DNA from: Punica granatum
Lineage: Eukaryota > Streptophyta > Magnoliopsida > Myrtales > Lythraceae
Direction: 5' to 3'
Assembly: GCF_007655135.1 (NCBI RefSeq)
Contig: NC_045129.1
Location: 38,813,122 to 38,877,121 of the forward strand
DNA length: 64,000 bases
Position numbers and translations under genes: made by a program. The notes beneath the pieces were generated by a model. That model was not told the origin of the DNA and searched no databases. It worked only from the letters and a program-made list of their open reading frames with translations. The number at the start of each line of letters is the position of its first letter. Within the stretch, counting starts at the first letter, position 1. Shown here in pieces: positions 24,940 to 36,474 of the stretch.

Positions 24940-25532
24940 TGGATTATGGATTGGTGAATGAGAAATTGTTTCTCATTAATGAAGTGAATGTATTGAATGG
25001 TGGTTTGTGGAATTTGAAAGGACACCATTAGTCCTTGAAATTGAAAAGACACAATCAATTGTTATGAATTGAACAACAATATCAATTGCAAGGAGTTGAA
25101 ATGACATCATCATCAAATCCTATAACCATCATCAATAGCATGTATTCATTGATCGATTGTCTATAAATTGTAAATTCCTCTCATTTTTTGAAGAGAAAAT
25201 GTTTGCATAGTTAAGTGAGAGTGTTCAACTTCCTTTTCTGGTTCGCTAGCATGCGGATAGCCCGTGCTGCTAGTTGCACTCGATGCTGTTTTATCTTGGG
25301 AAATAGATGCCCACGTGACATAAGGAGGACGAATTTGTTTCAAGGGGTTTGTGTGAAACACATGACTCGGCTTTCTCGTGTCTTCCGATCTTTCGGTTTC
25401 GTCTTTGTATCGGTTTGAATTTTCAAATTCTTATACTAGTGAAATTCATTTAATTTTATAACATTCTATTTATCCAACGTGCTATTCGAATTGTCTTCAA
25501 TTTTGTTACTTATTACGGCAAATTATTTTACA
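24940..25532 (+). mobile_element. LTR of a copia-like retrotransposon (3' LTR or solo LTR)
   Basis: About 593 bp aligns over its whole length, at roughly 85-88% by eye, with the 5' LTR at 63032-63637. It begins TGGATTATGG and ends TTTTACA. The right flank (25533 on) reads CAATT-TCATGTCAGG, which is subtilase exon 9 relic sequence. The corresponding uninterrupted site at 53020 reads CAATG-TCATGTCAGG. No matching target duplication is visible on the left. Confidence 0.75.
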
Positions 25533-25537
25533 CAATT

Positions 25538-25645
25538 TCATGTCAGGAAACTCAATGGCAGCTTGTCTCTATGTCGTCGGCCGGTGCAACGGCGTGTGAG
25601 AAATCAATTCAACCTGGCTAGCTAGTCTCCTTCTGGCATTAAAAA
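25538..25645 (+). pseudogene. Subtilase exon 9 fragment (Ser-motif region)
   Basis: The sequence from TCATGTCAGG onward matches the relic at 53028-53110. It encodes a decayed version of the catalytic-Ser block (SG-x-SMAACLYV-type, with Asn for Thr). It is the right-hand flank of the LTR and has no open gene context. Confidence 0.7.
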
Positions 25646-26036
25646 TTATCGAATATTGCTTGCCCTTCAAGGAGCCCGAAACAGGCCCACAGCAGATCAG
25701 CTCAACCGCCCATCCCTGCTCGTCATGCTCTGTTTTGAAGGTTGCCTTGAACTAAGGCAGGCATAGACGTAACATGATAATATACAAAAATGTTAAATCA
25801 TCCTAAGTGGTGTTCCTAAAATCCTCTTAATTCAAAATTTCGCTCACATCTATCGATAATCTTTGGATATTTTATAAATTGCAAATCATGCTATTGTGAG
25901 TGGGAATTTTTTGAGTTGTGAAAATTTTAGATTGATTATTAGGTGGATATAGGAAGATTTTGAATCAGGAGGATTTTGTTAATTATGAATAAACAGAATC
26001 AGCTTAGATGCATTAATAAAGGTCAAATTCTTGTGA

Positions 26037-26183
26037 GGAAAGGGTATTAGTATAGTGGCACAAAGCCCCAACTTGGAACTAAGAGGTCCTGCGTCCGATC
26101 TTCATTAGTGGGACTTGTGTCCATTTATTTCGCTTTATTTTTTTTTTATCTTTGTATTAGGTTTACGGACCTCTCTTATGACC
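26037..26183 (+). mobile_element. tRNA-derived SINE
   Basis: The head looks like a tRNA gene: an A-box-like TTAGTATAGTGG near 26046 and a B-box-like GCGTCCGATCTT near 26091, then a ~60-bp tail with a T-run. A second copy sits at 53252-53400 in the paralogous position. The third paralogous position (about 42070) lacks the segment. Confidence 0.7.
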
Positions 26184-26424
26184 GAAAGAAAGTTTAATTT
26201 CTTGTGGTTAATTGAAATCGCTTTCTAACATAGCTTTTCAGTTTTATTTTATATTTTTTGGATAAAAATAGGTATATCTGGTGAAGCCGCATAGATATGT
26301 TCATATAAATCAGCTTGGATGCATTTATAAGGTAAAATTATCGGCATGAATTTTCTTGCCTCTTTAGAAATCTTTCAGCATGCGTTACATGTTTAAAGGG
26401 GGGCATATGAAGCATAATTAATCA

Positions 26425-26700
26425 ACTTGCTGAGTGTCTCACCAGTAGCACAACGAAAATTCACAAAAATGGCCTCCAAGGATGGATTTTTCCGGCTTTC
26501 TTCAATTCTCTTCGTCGTGTTCCTGTTGATCAAACAATCTAATATGCCTTTATGAATACAAGAAGGCAAGCCGTGGACCATCCCTTTTGTGTTCATGATA
26601 CGATGATGAAAACAAGATTTGATTATTCCATGTCCTTCAGAAAAGATATGCTGCAACTAATTTCATGTTTATTGTCTGCTGGGTTAGCAAGTTGAGTTGG
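26425..26700 (+). pseudogene. Free-standing subtilase exon 1 (signal peptide) relic
   Basis: From the ATG at 26469 it reads '[23 protein letters not shown]', the subtilase signal peptide, then meets a stop. The intron 1 remnant follows (tgttcatgatacgatgatga...). No exon 2 follows. Related stray exon 1 copies lie at 31714, 42356, about 53665 and, fused, at 38053. Confidence 0.8.
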
Positions 26701-27391
26701 GCTTTGTTAGTGTGCTCCCACGACGACGACCGCCTTCCCTGCAATTGTTTTTTGCTGGGCCTCTATAGGCTGCGGTCGGGCGTATGGAAATTTCTAAAAT
26801 GTATGGAGGAACGAACCTAATAATAATAACAATGTTACATTACACGTGAAAAGGATATATGCTGAAGGAACAACGATAAAAATTGAGGGGAGACATTTTG
26901 TGATAATATTGTGTATAATTTGATATAAAAATAACTTCTAATAAGATTAATCATTAGAAGCTAGAACGAGATAACAATTAAAACAATAATACTGCAAAAC
27001 TTGCTCAGTGTAGGCTCGGCTACGAGAGAACGAAAATATCCATCAACACTGCTTGCCAACACAGCAGAGCATGAACTACCCGCCCCAATTCGTCATGCTC
27101 TGTTCTGAGGATTGCATTGGATTAAGGCAGCCATAGACGTAAGTAACTTAATAAAAATACGTGTTGGTTTCGCTAATTATTAATCAACAAGATCAGTTTG
27201 GCGATGCATTTATATAGGTCAAATACGTGTTGTTAAATGCATTTATGCATTTATGAAGGTCAACAAAGGTTGTCTTTCTGATTCTGATAAATATTTATAT
27301 ATATATATATATATATGGTAAATTCTTATCCTATCGACGTGTTCATATCTAAATCAGTTTAGATGCATTTATGAGGTCAAATCATTATATG

Positions 27392-27402
27392 TATATATAT
27401 TT
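27392..27402 (+). promoter_or_regulatory. Probable TATA box of subtilase copy A
   Basis: The sequence TATATATATTT lies about 70 bases before the ATG at 27470. It fits a ~40-nt leader that includes the conserved 'catcagctagcagaaccgaaaatcaca' block shared with copies B and C. Confidence 0.5.
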
Positions 27403-27469
27403 GATGGCGGTAATGATATCACTCATCAGCTAGCAGAACCGAAAATCACAAACAAACAAACAAACAAAA

Positions 27470-30400
27470 ATGGCTGCCAAGGATGCACTTTTCAAGCATT
27501 TCTGCATTTTGTCTGTCGTGTTCCTCTTGATCAACCACGGAATATGCCTTCCCAAGGATGAAGACAGGAAGGTGAGCGCCGCTGGAACAACCCCTCGTGT
27601 TCACGATACAATGATGAGCACAACATTTGATTATCCCGAGACCTTTAGAAACGATGCACGGCAACTGAGTTCGTGTTCGTTGTCTGCTTTTTGTGTAATT
27701 TAATCTCGGCAGGTCTACATAGTTTACCTCGGTTCTCTTAATCCAACTGAAACATATTCCCCGACTTCTCAGCATCTCAGTTTGCTGCAACAAGTTGTCA
27801 AGGACCAGAGGTAAAGATCATTAATTAGCTCCCAGGAAACCATATATTTTCCTTGGCCACATTTCTCTTTTCCTAGCTATTAATATTCTCGGTTTTCATC
27901 CGCTTGAATGGTCATCTTTCTTTGTCTCACAGGTCCGCTTCCGCTTCACTCATCAGAAGCTACCAAAGGAGTATTAATGGTTTTGCTGCTAAGCTCACTG
28001 AAAAAGAGGCACAGAAGCTAGCCAGTAAGTATGCATTCTTATCTGCAAAGTATCTGAGATGTTATATGAGCAGGTGATTGCATCGTTTGCCGTGAATGTG
28101 ATACATATGTTTCTGTGGATTGTGTTAATCAATTTCAGGCAAGGATGAAGTATTCTCAGTGTTTCCTAGCCAAACTTTCTACGTGCAGACCACAAAATCA
28201 TGGGATTTCATCGGATTGTCCAAGACAGCAAAACGGATGCCCTCCACAGAGGGCAACATTATCATCGCAGTCTTGGACTCCGGTGCTTATCCCGAGTCCG
28301 AATCATTCAGTGACAAAGGCTTTGGCCCCCCTCCTCGCAAGTGGAAGGGCTCCTGCAAGGGTGGATCCAACTTCACTTGCAACAAGTAATCGTACAATTA
28401 ATCATACGAATACATATAAATATATATCTCAACAAGATCCGACCAATCTGGTCGAAAGGCCAACCGAATTTATTTCCTCTTGATTGGTTTTTATTAAGCC
28501 TGACCCTGCACCTGCGCATTCTTGCGTGAGTCTTGCAATTTAGTTTCCTGATTTCTGATTTTTCCACCCACAGCAAGCTCATCGGAGCACGAAATTATGT
28601 ATCTGACGAGGATTCTGCACTCGACGGTAATGGACATGGGACACACACGGCCTCGACTGCTGCCGGCAATGCGGTGGAAGGGGCCAGCTTCTTCGGAATA
28701 GCTAATGGAACAGCTCGAGGAGGGGTACAGTCCTCCAGGATCGCCATTTACAAGGTATGCGATTCACGGGGTCATTGCGACGGCGATGGAATTTTGGCAG
28801 CCTTCGACGACGCGATCGCAGATGGAGTGGACATCATCACTGTTTCACTGGGCAATGTGGTGCCTTCTCCTTTTAACGAAGATCCTTTCGCGATAGGAGC
28901 TTTCCATGCGACCTCAAAGGGTATCCTGGTGACTCAAGCTGCGGGAAATTTGGGGCCCTCTGCGGAAACAGTGACCAGTGTCGCCCCTTGGATCCTCACT
29001 GTAGCGGCTAGCACCGTAGATCGGCTGTTCATCACCAAGCTTGTCCTGGGGAACGGGACGGTTATAACTGTATGTTTTCACTCTACAAACGTCTCACAAC
29101 TTAGTTTTTCGTGAAAGGAAATGCAACATTGGAACAGCCCTCAGCAACTACGCATCTGGTTCGGATATGTTGACAGTGATAATGGATTCGTCTTACTCTT
29201 CTTATAGCTCGAAATTCTGGTTTCCCACTTTCTGTTTAAACAGGGAATAGCGGTAAATTCGTTTCCATCAGCTCTGAATTATTTTCCTCTCGTGTTCGGG
29301 AAGCAGGTTTCAAGCTCTTGTGGCGAGGCCTCTGCTAGGTAGGTCTTGCTACCCTATAAATAAATTGTTCTCCTTTTCCATCGACTTGTGCCCGCAACAA
29401 TAAGATGAAGAGAAGAAATAACGTGTTGTTCTTATTGGAAAATCAACCCTTGGGACAAAGTCCATTCGGAACTCACATGTATATTATTTCATTTGCAGAG
29501 CCTGCTATGAGGGCTGTCTAGAAATGCAGAAAGTGGCTGGGAAAATCGTGATCTGCGAGGGGGGGCTTGATGCACCTTCCGAGGCTGCAGCGTTTGGTGC
29601 TCGCGGGATCATCCTGAAGGGTGCGGATCGTGACGATGCTTCTGCTTATCCACTTCCCGCTGTGGCCCTGGACGACTCCAGCTTTGAAAAACTCCTATCC
29701 TACCACAATTCCACAAAGTGCCTGAATTCATGAATATTTTCTCGCATCGTTTAATCGTTTTTCCTTTTGTCATATATTGACAAGAGTTATTTCTCGATGG
29801 TTTACTGCAGAGATCCTCAAGGGCGAATATTGAAGGGTGAAACCACTCGAGATGCTGCTGCTCCTGCAGTCCCTCGCTTTTCTTCACGGGGACCAAATGC
29901 GATCACTCCCGATATAATGAAGGTACACCAAAAACTCCCAAGTGGTTTTAACTTTCATATAATTCGGAGCAACTTTTCTGGTTTTTAATATAAGTTTTAT
30001 GCCCCGAAAATGTTTTTGCATGCAGCCCGATGTAAGTGCCCCTGGCGCTAATATATTGGCTGCATTTCCTCCAAATTTGCCGCCAACACCCTTTGCTGGG
30101 GATGATAGGAGAGTGAAGTTCTTAGTAAAGTCTGGAACCTCCATGTCTTGTCCACATGTTGCTGGTGCAGCGGCATATGTTAAAACATTTCATCCCGACT
30201 GGTCTCCTTCTGCTGTTAAATCAGCTCTAATGACAACTGGTACTCTCTCCCTCACGCTTGTTAATTTGTAGTTGATCAACACAGTTCTGAAATACAAATA
30301 TCTGATACCCTCTTTTTTTGCTTGTGTAGCTTCGAAGCTCCGGGATACTACTACCCGTGTAGACCTTTCAGGACGCGAATTTTCATATGGTTCGGGACAA

Positions 30401-30874
30401 ATCAATCCCTTAAAGGCCGTGGATCCTGGTCTAGTTTATGAAACCACAAAGGCAGACTATGTAAACCTACTGTGTAGCTTGGGCTACGATATAAGAAGCA
30501 TAGATAGCAACGGTACTTGCCCCAAGGGAGCCAAGAACATCACGGAGGCAGAGCTCAACTACCCTTCTTTGACTTTCAAAGCGCCGGTCTCAGAGCCCTT
30601 CGAGTTGGCCATCAACAGGACTGTCACCAATGTAGGGCCTCCGAACTCAACCTACAAGGCCAAAGTTGACGTCTCCCCAAACATTAACATCACTGTGGTC
30701 CCAGAGGTCATTTCCTTTGAGTCAGTCTCCGAGAAGAAGTCTTTCACCATTGGGATTTCAGCGAGTGGTTTGCAATCTGGCGCACTGTTGTCTAATGAGG
30801 TTGTTTGGTCCGATGGCGTGCACCATGCGAGAAGTCCGGTCATCGTGTATACTGAACAAGATAGTCCAGAATAA
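27470..30874 (+). CDS. Subtilisin-like serine protease (subtilase), copy A, intact
   Basis: Ten exons join in frame: 27470-27571, 27713-27810, 27933-28024, 28139-28385, 28574-29069, 29244-29338, 29499-29717, 29811-29922, 30026-30239 and 30330-30874. They total 2,220 nt and encode 739 aa. Residues 1-27 are a signal peptide. An I9 inhibitory propeptide follows ('VYIVYLGS ... [13 protein letters not shown]'). The catalytic domain has Asp144 (DSG), His201 (HGTH), oxyanion Asn305 (AAGN) and Ser526 (SGTSM), with a protease-associated insert around 345-490. A C-terminal fibronectin-III-like domain ends the protein. Plant subtilases are secreted, cleave their own propeptide and act in the apoplast on peptide hormones, wall proteins or in defence. 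The ten-exon structure fits the SBT4/cucumisin-type group. It is the only fully intact copy in the window. Confidence 0.95.
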
Positions 30875-31672
30875 TTGTCCGGTCATCGGGTATATTGGTT
30901 ATGGACTTCTTCTAATCAAGAGACACAACCATACAATTAAATAGTGTACGTGTTTTCCCACTTTGCACGGGCAGGGATCTGAGATCCAAATCGAATAAGC
31001 CAGCACCCCAACTGTTTGGTCGATTCTTGCACGTACTTAGGAGCGGCAAGAGCATAAATTTCAGACTGGCCGGATTTGCACTCGAACAACTTTAACTGGT
31101 TTCAGTAGACAGTTGTCCTTCCATCCATAAATCGACCCCCTGATACGCAGCTTTGTTTCCAGATATATATTATCTTAAAGAGCATTATTCGAAATGCCAG
31201 TTTTCGTTTCTTTTTGCCCACAAGAATTTGCATAAGGTTCTGCCCCCGAAGTAATCCCAGAATAACCCTTTAGGAATCGCAGTATCTGCAGTATCAAAAG
31301 CTCCCGAAAAATCCTAGCTAGATAGTACTGTCAATTGCTGCTTTTAGTGAACCTGCAGCGAATTATGGGGGGATATGATTTTACCAAACATAGATCAAGT
31401 TCAAGAATCTATAGAATGGAACCGGGTAGAGTCGGAGTAGATTCGACATGTTGTAAAATCCGAAAAATTTTATACTATAAAAATCGATAAATACACATGA
31501 ATTTTCTCATAGGAAAAATTACAATCTCAATTATTAGCATGAATTTTAATATAAATCGGCTTGGCTGCATTTATAAGGTAAAATTATTATCATGAATTTT
31601 CTTGCCTCTTTAGAAATCTTTCAGCATGTGTTACATGTTTAAAGGCGGATATGTGAAGCATAAATCATCAAC
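30875..31672 (+). other. 3' flank of subtilase copy A
   Basis: No gene. This flank recurs after copy C (46260-46900), after relic 53.6k (about 54340-54720) and in part after copy D (57700-58000), showing that whole gene units were duplicated together. Confidence 0.75.
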
Positions 31673-31863
31673 TTGCTGAGTGTCTCACCAGTAGCACAAC
31701 GAAAATTCACAAAAATGGCCACCAAGGATGGATTTTTCCGGCTTTCTTGCATTCTCTTTGTCTTGTTCCTGTTGATCGAACAATGTAATATGCCTTTCCC
31801 AGGATGAACACAAGAAGGCAAGCCGTGGACCATCCCTTTTGTGTTCATGATACGATGATGAGC
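31673..31863 (+). pseudogene. Free-standing subtilase exon 1 relic, cut by an LTR element
   Basis: From the ATG at 31714 it reads '[20 protein letters not shown]', then a stop after 'NMPFPG'. The intron 1 relic is interrupted at 31864 by TGTCACGACC, the end of the minus-strand LTR element. Confidence 0.8.
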
Positions 31864-34800
31864 TGTCACGACCCGAAATTTCAGCTGGATTTTCCCTATA
31901 TTTCCTCGATATCCATTACCACATAACTATTCACCTAAAATTGGCTTTCCATAAAATTTCCAAAAATATAAAACCAACTAGGTAAGCTCTAATATGTATA
32001 TACATCTCAAAAGAGAGTGATTTTCTTTTTCACACCCATATCAGTAATACAACTAAACAAAATTTCAGGTCGTAACATTTTCAAATCCATTATATACCAA
32101 AAAGGATATCTATCAAATAACTAAGGTCCCTACCTAGTTCTCCGAGCTTATCCCCGATGTCAAAAAGTGTTTCTTCCGCACAACTAGAAGCTTATCTGGA
32201 AAAATATATGGAGGGTGTGAGCTGCATCTCAGTGAATACTATATTCTAGAGTAAAATGACATTTTTAAATAAATATTTAATTGCAGATAACTAAATAATC
32301 AAATAACTAATATCATCACATCCAATCCAACTATCAGTTCACTTGGCATACATACACAGTATATATATATATATAAAAATTGTAATAATAATAATTATAT
32401 CCAATATAATAACTAAATTTAAGTTCTACTAACCAATTCACACAACCGTCCCAACCGTTTCTCTAATACCCAATATCACATAAACATTAAACATTCATTC
32501 ATTAGCATTCCATAGCAACTCACAACACAATCAATTGACAGATCCAACTCTAGCAACAACACGATTTTCATAGATTAACTTCAGACATTCTCAACAATCA
32601 TCACACCTCCAACAATCTCAACAATCAACACATCTCCAACAATCATATCAGCCACACAATATACAATACAAACCAATCAATATAGCCATAGGGTTGCATT
32701 TCCTCACAACAGAGTTGTGACGGTACCGTGACCCCGCACTCATATCCATAAATTCATCATTTCATTTTTCATAAGTGGGGGCTGCCCATTATCCTTCGGC
32801 AGTAGGAGTCTAGGCGTCCATTTTATATCCCGCCGGATCAGCGGTCTAGGCATCCCTTTTTGTATCCCGCCAGATCAGCGGCCTAGGCGTCCCTTTTTAT
32901 ATCCCGCCGAATCAGCGGTCTAGGTGTCCCTATTTATATTCTGCCGGATCAGCAGTCCCATGGCTATAAACAATTAAACAATATCAGTATACTCGAACAC
33001 AATCACAACAGATTACAATGGTGTCATATTATCATCACATATCTCATACATGATCAGCATGCACAATCACATCACATATCTCAAGTCAAAATGCAACATA
33101 AGAGGGCAATATCTCTCAAATCCTTTTACATAACATGGCAAGACCGATTTCTTAATCTCTAATTATCACAATATTCTTCGTAAATGATACTTTGTATAAT
33201 TTGTATTCATATAATATATATATATATCATTTTACGAAGGAATAGAGTACTCAAATAATATATATATATATATATATCATTTCATAATGGAATAAAATAC
33301 TCATCGAGCACCCAAATTATTTAATTAATCCGATCTTTCAGGACACAAAGTTTTTTTCTCTTTAGCTCCTACAAGTCACAAGCATAGCAAGGAACAGTTA
33401 TAAAATATACTCATTGTCTCCATATATTTCTTTTGACTATTAATATCGCATTTAACCTCGAAAGGGAGTAATTCATTCAGACTTAACTGCCCCTAAGGCC
33501 TGGGGACCTCACTAGCTTCAACTGTCATGGATATGCAATAAATAAGCTATTCCAGCTAAAAATAATCCTGGAGCAATAGCTAACTTTTTCTTAATAATAA
33601 CTAACCTTATTCCATTATTTATTGTGTTGAAATTTTAATAAATTTACCCAAACTAAAATATCTCGCCAATATTTCGAGATCCAACAAAAATCAATCTTTC
33701 AAAGATGTTTACCTGTCTCCTGGTTAGTCAAAAGGCTGGAAATGAAATTTCGTAGAATTCATCCTCAAGCAAAGTAAAACAAGTCGAAGGAGGAACTCTC
33801 ATAAAATCAATACAATACAATAATTCTTCCTTGATGTTTCTCCTATCAACATTACCTAATGTACAAAAAATACCTCGAAGAAAAGGTGCCAACATAATTT
33901 CTAACTTCTCCTTTTGTAATTTGTTATATTGTAATTTGTTATATTAGTTCTCATGCATTCAGAGTTTCGGGCCCTCATAAAGTGCTTGAGGTCAGCATTT
34001 GTTAAGATAAATTTAAAATCTTCAATATAGTGTCCGGGATGCAATGAAATAAAATGTTTAAGGATGTTATGTGATGAAGCAATAGCGTCATGCTGGGTGT
34101 CTTTTGATTTTTTATTTGTTATCAAAAGTCTATGCTCATTTTTGAGAACACAACCTTGTTGTAGGTTCAACATGTGGAGGATCGAGTCAAAGATATGCTC
34201 ATACAGATCAAAGATGGACAGGTCTAAATTTTATTGTTCTCGTTAGTTTGATTAGTTTCAAACTCTTAGAAAATACTTATATATATATATATATATATAT
34301 GGTCTTGTCCAGTATCATGAGTACCAGCTAGTTCTCTCATTTGACCCTCTTCAGAAAAGTGTATGATGACTTTTAAAAAGAAGAAATACTGTTAGGTAGT
34401 CCAAAAACATTAAGACTCATCAAAACACATAACTTCCTTTTTTCAGATATCAAAACCGTGTAGTGTGTGTATATAGATATATATAAATTCCAGCCATATC
34501 ATCGAATTAAACTCGCGGCTTAATTACTCAATCCAACTATCCAATCAACAATCACATCTTAGACATAACTGCGGGGGCGAAAATACAGGTAAATTTTCAT
34601 GTAAACATCAAGATAAATTTTGTTTTGAAACTCTTTTCTCAGCTGAATGAAATTGGACCCAAAAGTTTTCCTCATCACTCCTCGTAGAATTAGTTTGAAA
34701 AAGAAACAGCAATCTGTGATTGTTTAATATTGAGGGAGTTCAAAGAAGGCGCAAGGAGAAGAATTGAGATGAGAAGTCATCAGAGACCTAAATACAAAGA

Positions 34801-35744
34801 AATCATGGAACCAAGTTCTTTCACATTGTTGCAGTTTTTCCTCACCTGGTCGTTCCTTTACATTAGAACAGAGCAAACCAGCAAGAACAAGCAAGAGAAA
34901 CATCAAGTCAGCAATGGTCAAAAACTAGGGACTCAATTAGAAGCTCATAAGATAGAAAAGGAGAAGCACAGATGAACCGGACAAAGCTCGAGAAGATCAT
35001 CAACGGCTCTCTCACGCTCTCTCTCTCTCCCCTGCTCTTCTCTGTTTCTTCTTCGATTTTTTTCCTTTTCTCAACTCAGCAGAACAATGAAAGAAGACCA
35101 AGAAATAGAATGGTTGGAAGTATACAAAAGAAAAGAAAAGAAAAAAAATGGCGGCGGGGGTACTTGGGAGCAAGGGGGCCACGTGGGGCCCTGTGACCCC
35201 CTAATGTTTTTTTTCTTTAAACTTCCAGCAGCATGTATATAATATAAGTACGTGTATAAGTATATCAGTGTATGTCCACGTGTGCTGTTTGGTCAAAAAA
35301 TATCATGCCATATCATGTCTCACAATCACCTCCACTAATACAAATTTCGTCCTCGAAATTTGTTTATGTGATACCAAAAAAGTTAGAGGATAAAGGATTA
35401 TAGCATCCTCAACTGCTTAGTATTAATTTCTCTATTGTGTAGTGCAAATATAAATTTTAACAAATAGACATAAACCCATACTTATTCACAAACAAATCCA
35501 AAGCATAAACAATTCAATTAACAAGCGTAGAGTTCAAAGAAATCATAGCAAAATCTCCACAATTATCCAAAAATTACTCGGGAGCTTCCACTTAAATCTA
35601 CAGGATCTCCTAACCTAGGCTCTGATACCAAAATTGTCACGATCCGAAATTCCAGTTGGATTTTCCCCATATTTTCTCGATATCCATTACCACATAACTA
35701 TTCACCTAAAATTGGCTTTCCATAAAATTTCCAAAAATATAAAA
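31864..35744 (-). mobile_element. Non-coding LTR retroelement (LARD-like), minus strand
   Basis: Direct repeats of at least 110 bp (31864-31973 and 35635-35744) differ by five transitions. Just inside the right repeat, 35618-35630 read on the minus strand is TGGTATCAGAGCC, a perfect plant initiator-Met primer site. This sets the orientation: the right repeat is the 5' LTR, with a CGTGACA end. The ~3.6-kb interior has no gag or pol motifs. It was inserted into the exon 1 relic at 31863. The right end was later lost: the flank after 35744 is not the other half of the relic but sequence that lies ~1 kb further on in other copies. Confidence 0.7.
32809..32955. repeat. 36-37-bp minisatellite, four units
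   Basis: Four tandem units of the form 'tctaggcgtcccttttta...cgccggatcagcgg' start at 32809, 32845, 32882 and 32919. It lies inside the non-coding LTR element and is GC-richer than its surroundings. Confidence 0.85.
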
Positions 35745-36474
35745 ATAACTTCTAATAAGATTAATCATTAGAAGCGAAAATGAGATAACAATTAAAACAA
35801 TAATACTGCAAAGGCCGTAACAAAGATCCTGGCCGAGTGTTTGAGATCAGTTCATTGGCATAAACTTGCTCAGTGTAGGCTCGGCTACGAGAGAGCGAAC
35901 ATATCCATCAACACTACTTGCCAACACAGCAGAGCATGAGCTACCCGTCCCAATTCGTCATGCTCTGTTCTGAGGATCGCATAGGATTAAGGCAGCCATA
36001 GACATACGTAACGTAATAAATAGACGTGTTGGTTTTGCTAATTATTAATGAACAAAATCAGTTTGGCGATGCATTCATAAAGGTCAAATTATTGTTGTTA
36101 ATGGGAATCCCCTTTCTGACATAGCTTCTTCCGTTGTCTTTCTGATCCTGATAAATATATATACATATATGGTAAAGCTTATCTTATCGGCATGTTCATA
36201 TGTAAATCAATTTGGATGCATTTATAAGGTCAAAAATTATTGTTGTTAATGGGATTCCACTTTCTGACTTAGCTTCTTCCATTGTCTTTCCGATTCTGAT
36301 AAATATATAGATATATATGGTAAAGGCTTATCGTATCGGCATGTTCATATGTAAATTAGTTTGGATGCATTTATCAGGTCAAATCATTTTCTATATAATA
36401 TATTTGATGGCGGTAATGATATCACTCACTCATGAATGTCTCATCAGCTAGCAGAACCGAAAATCACAAAAAAG
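35745..36474. other. Upstream flank of subtilase copy B
   Basis: The sequence matches the flank upstream of copy A (about 26925-27460) and of copy C (about 42790-43400). It carries short internal duplications of 'tggatgcatttataaggtcaaat...ttgttaatggga' with TATA-rich words. No coding content. Confidence 0.65.

Noticed and set aside
32809..32955. CRISPR-like regular repeats
   Set aside because: Units are directly tandem without unique spacers and lie in a plant retroelement; it is a minisatellite.
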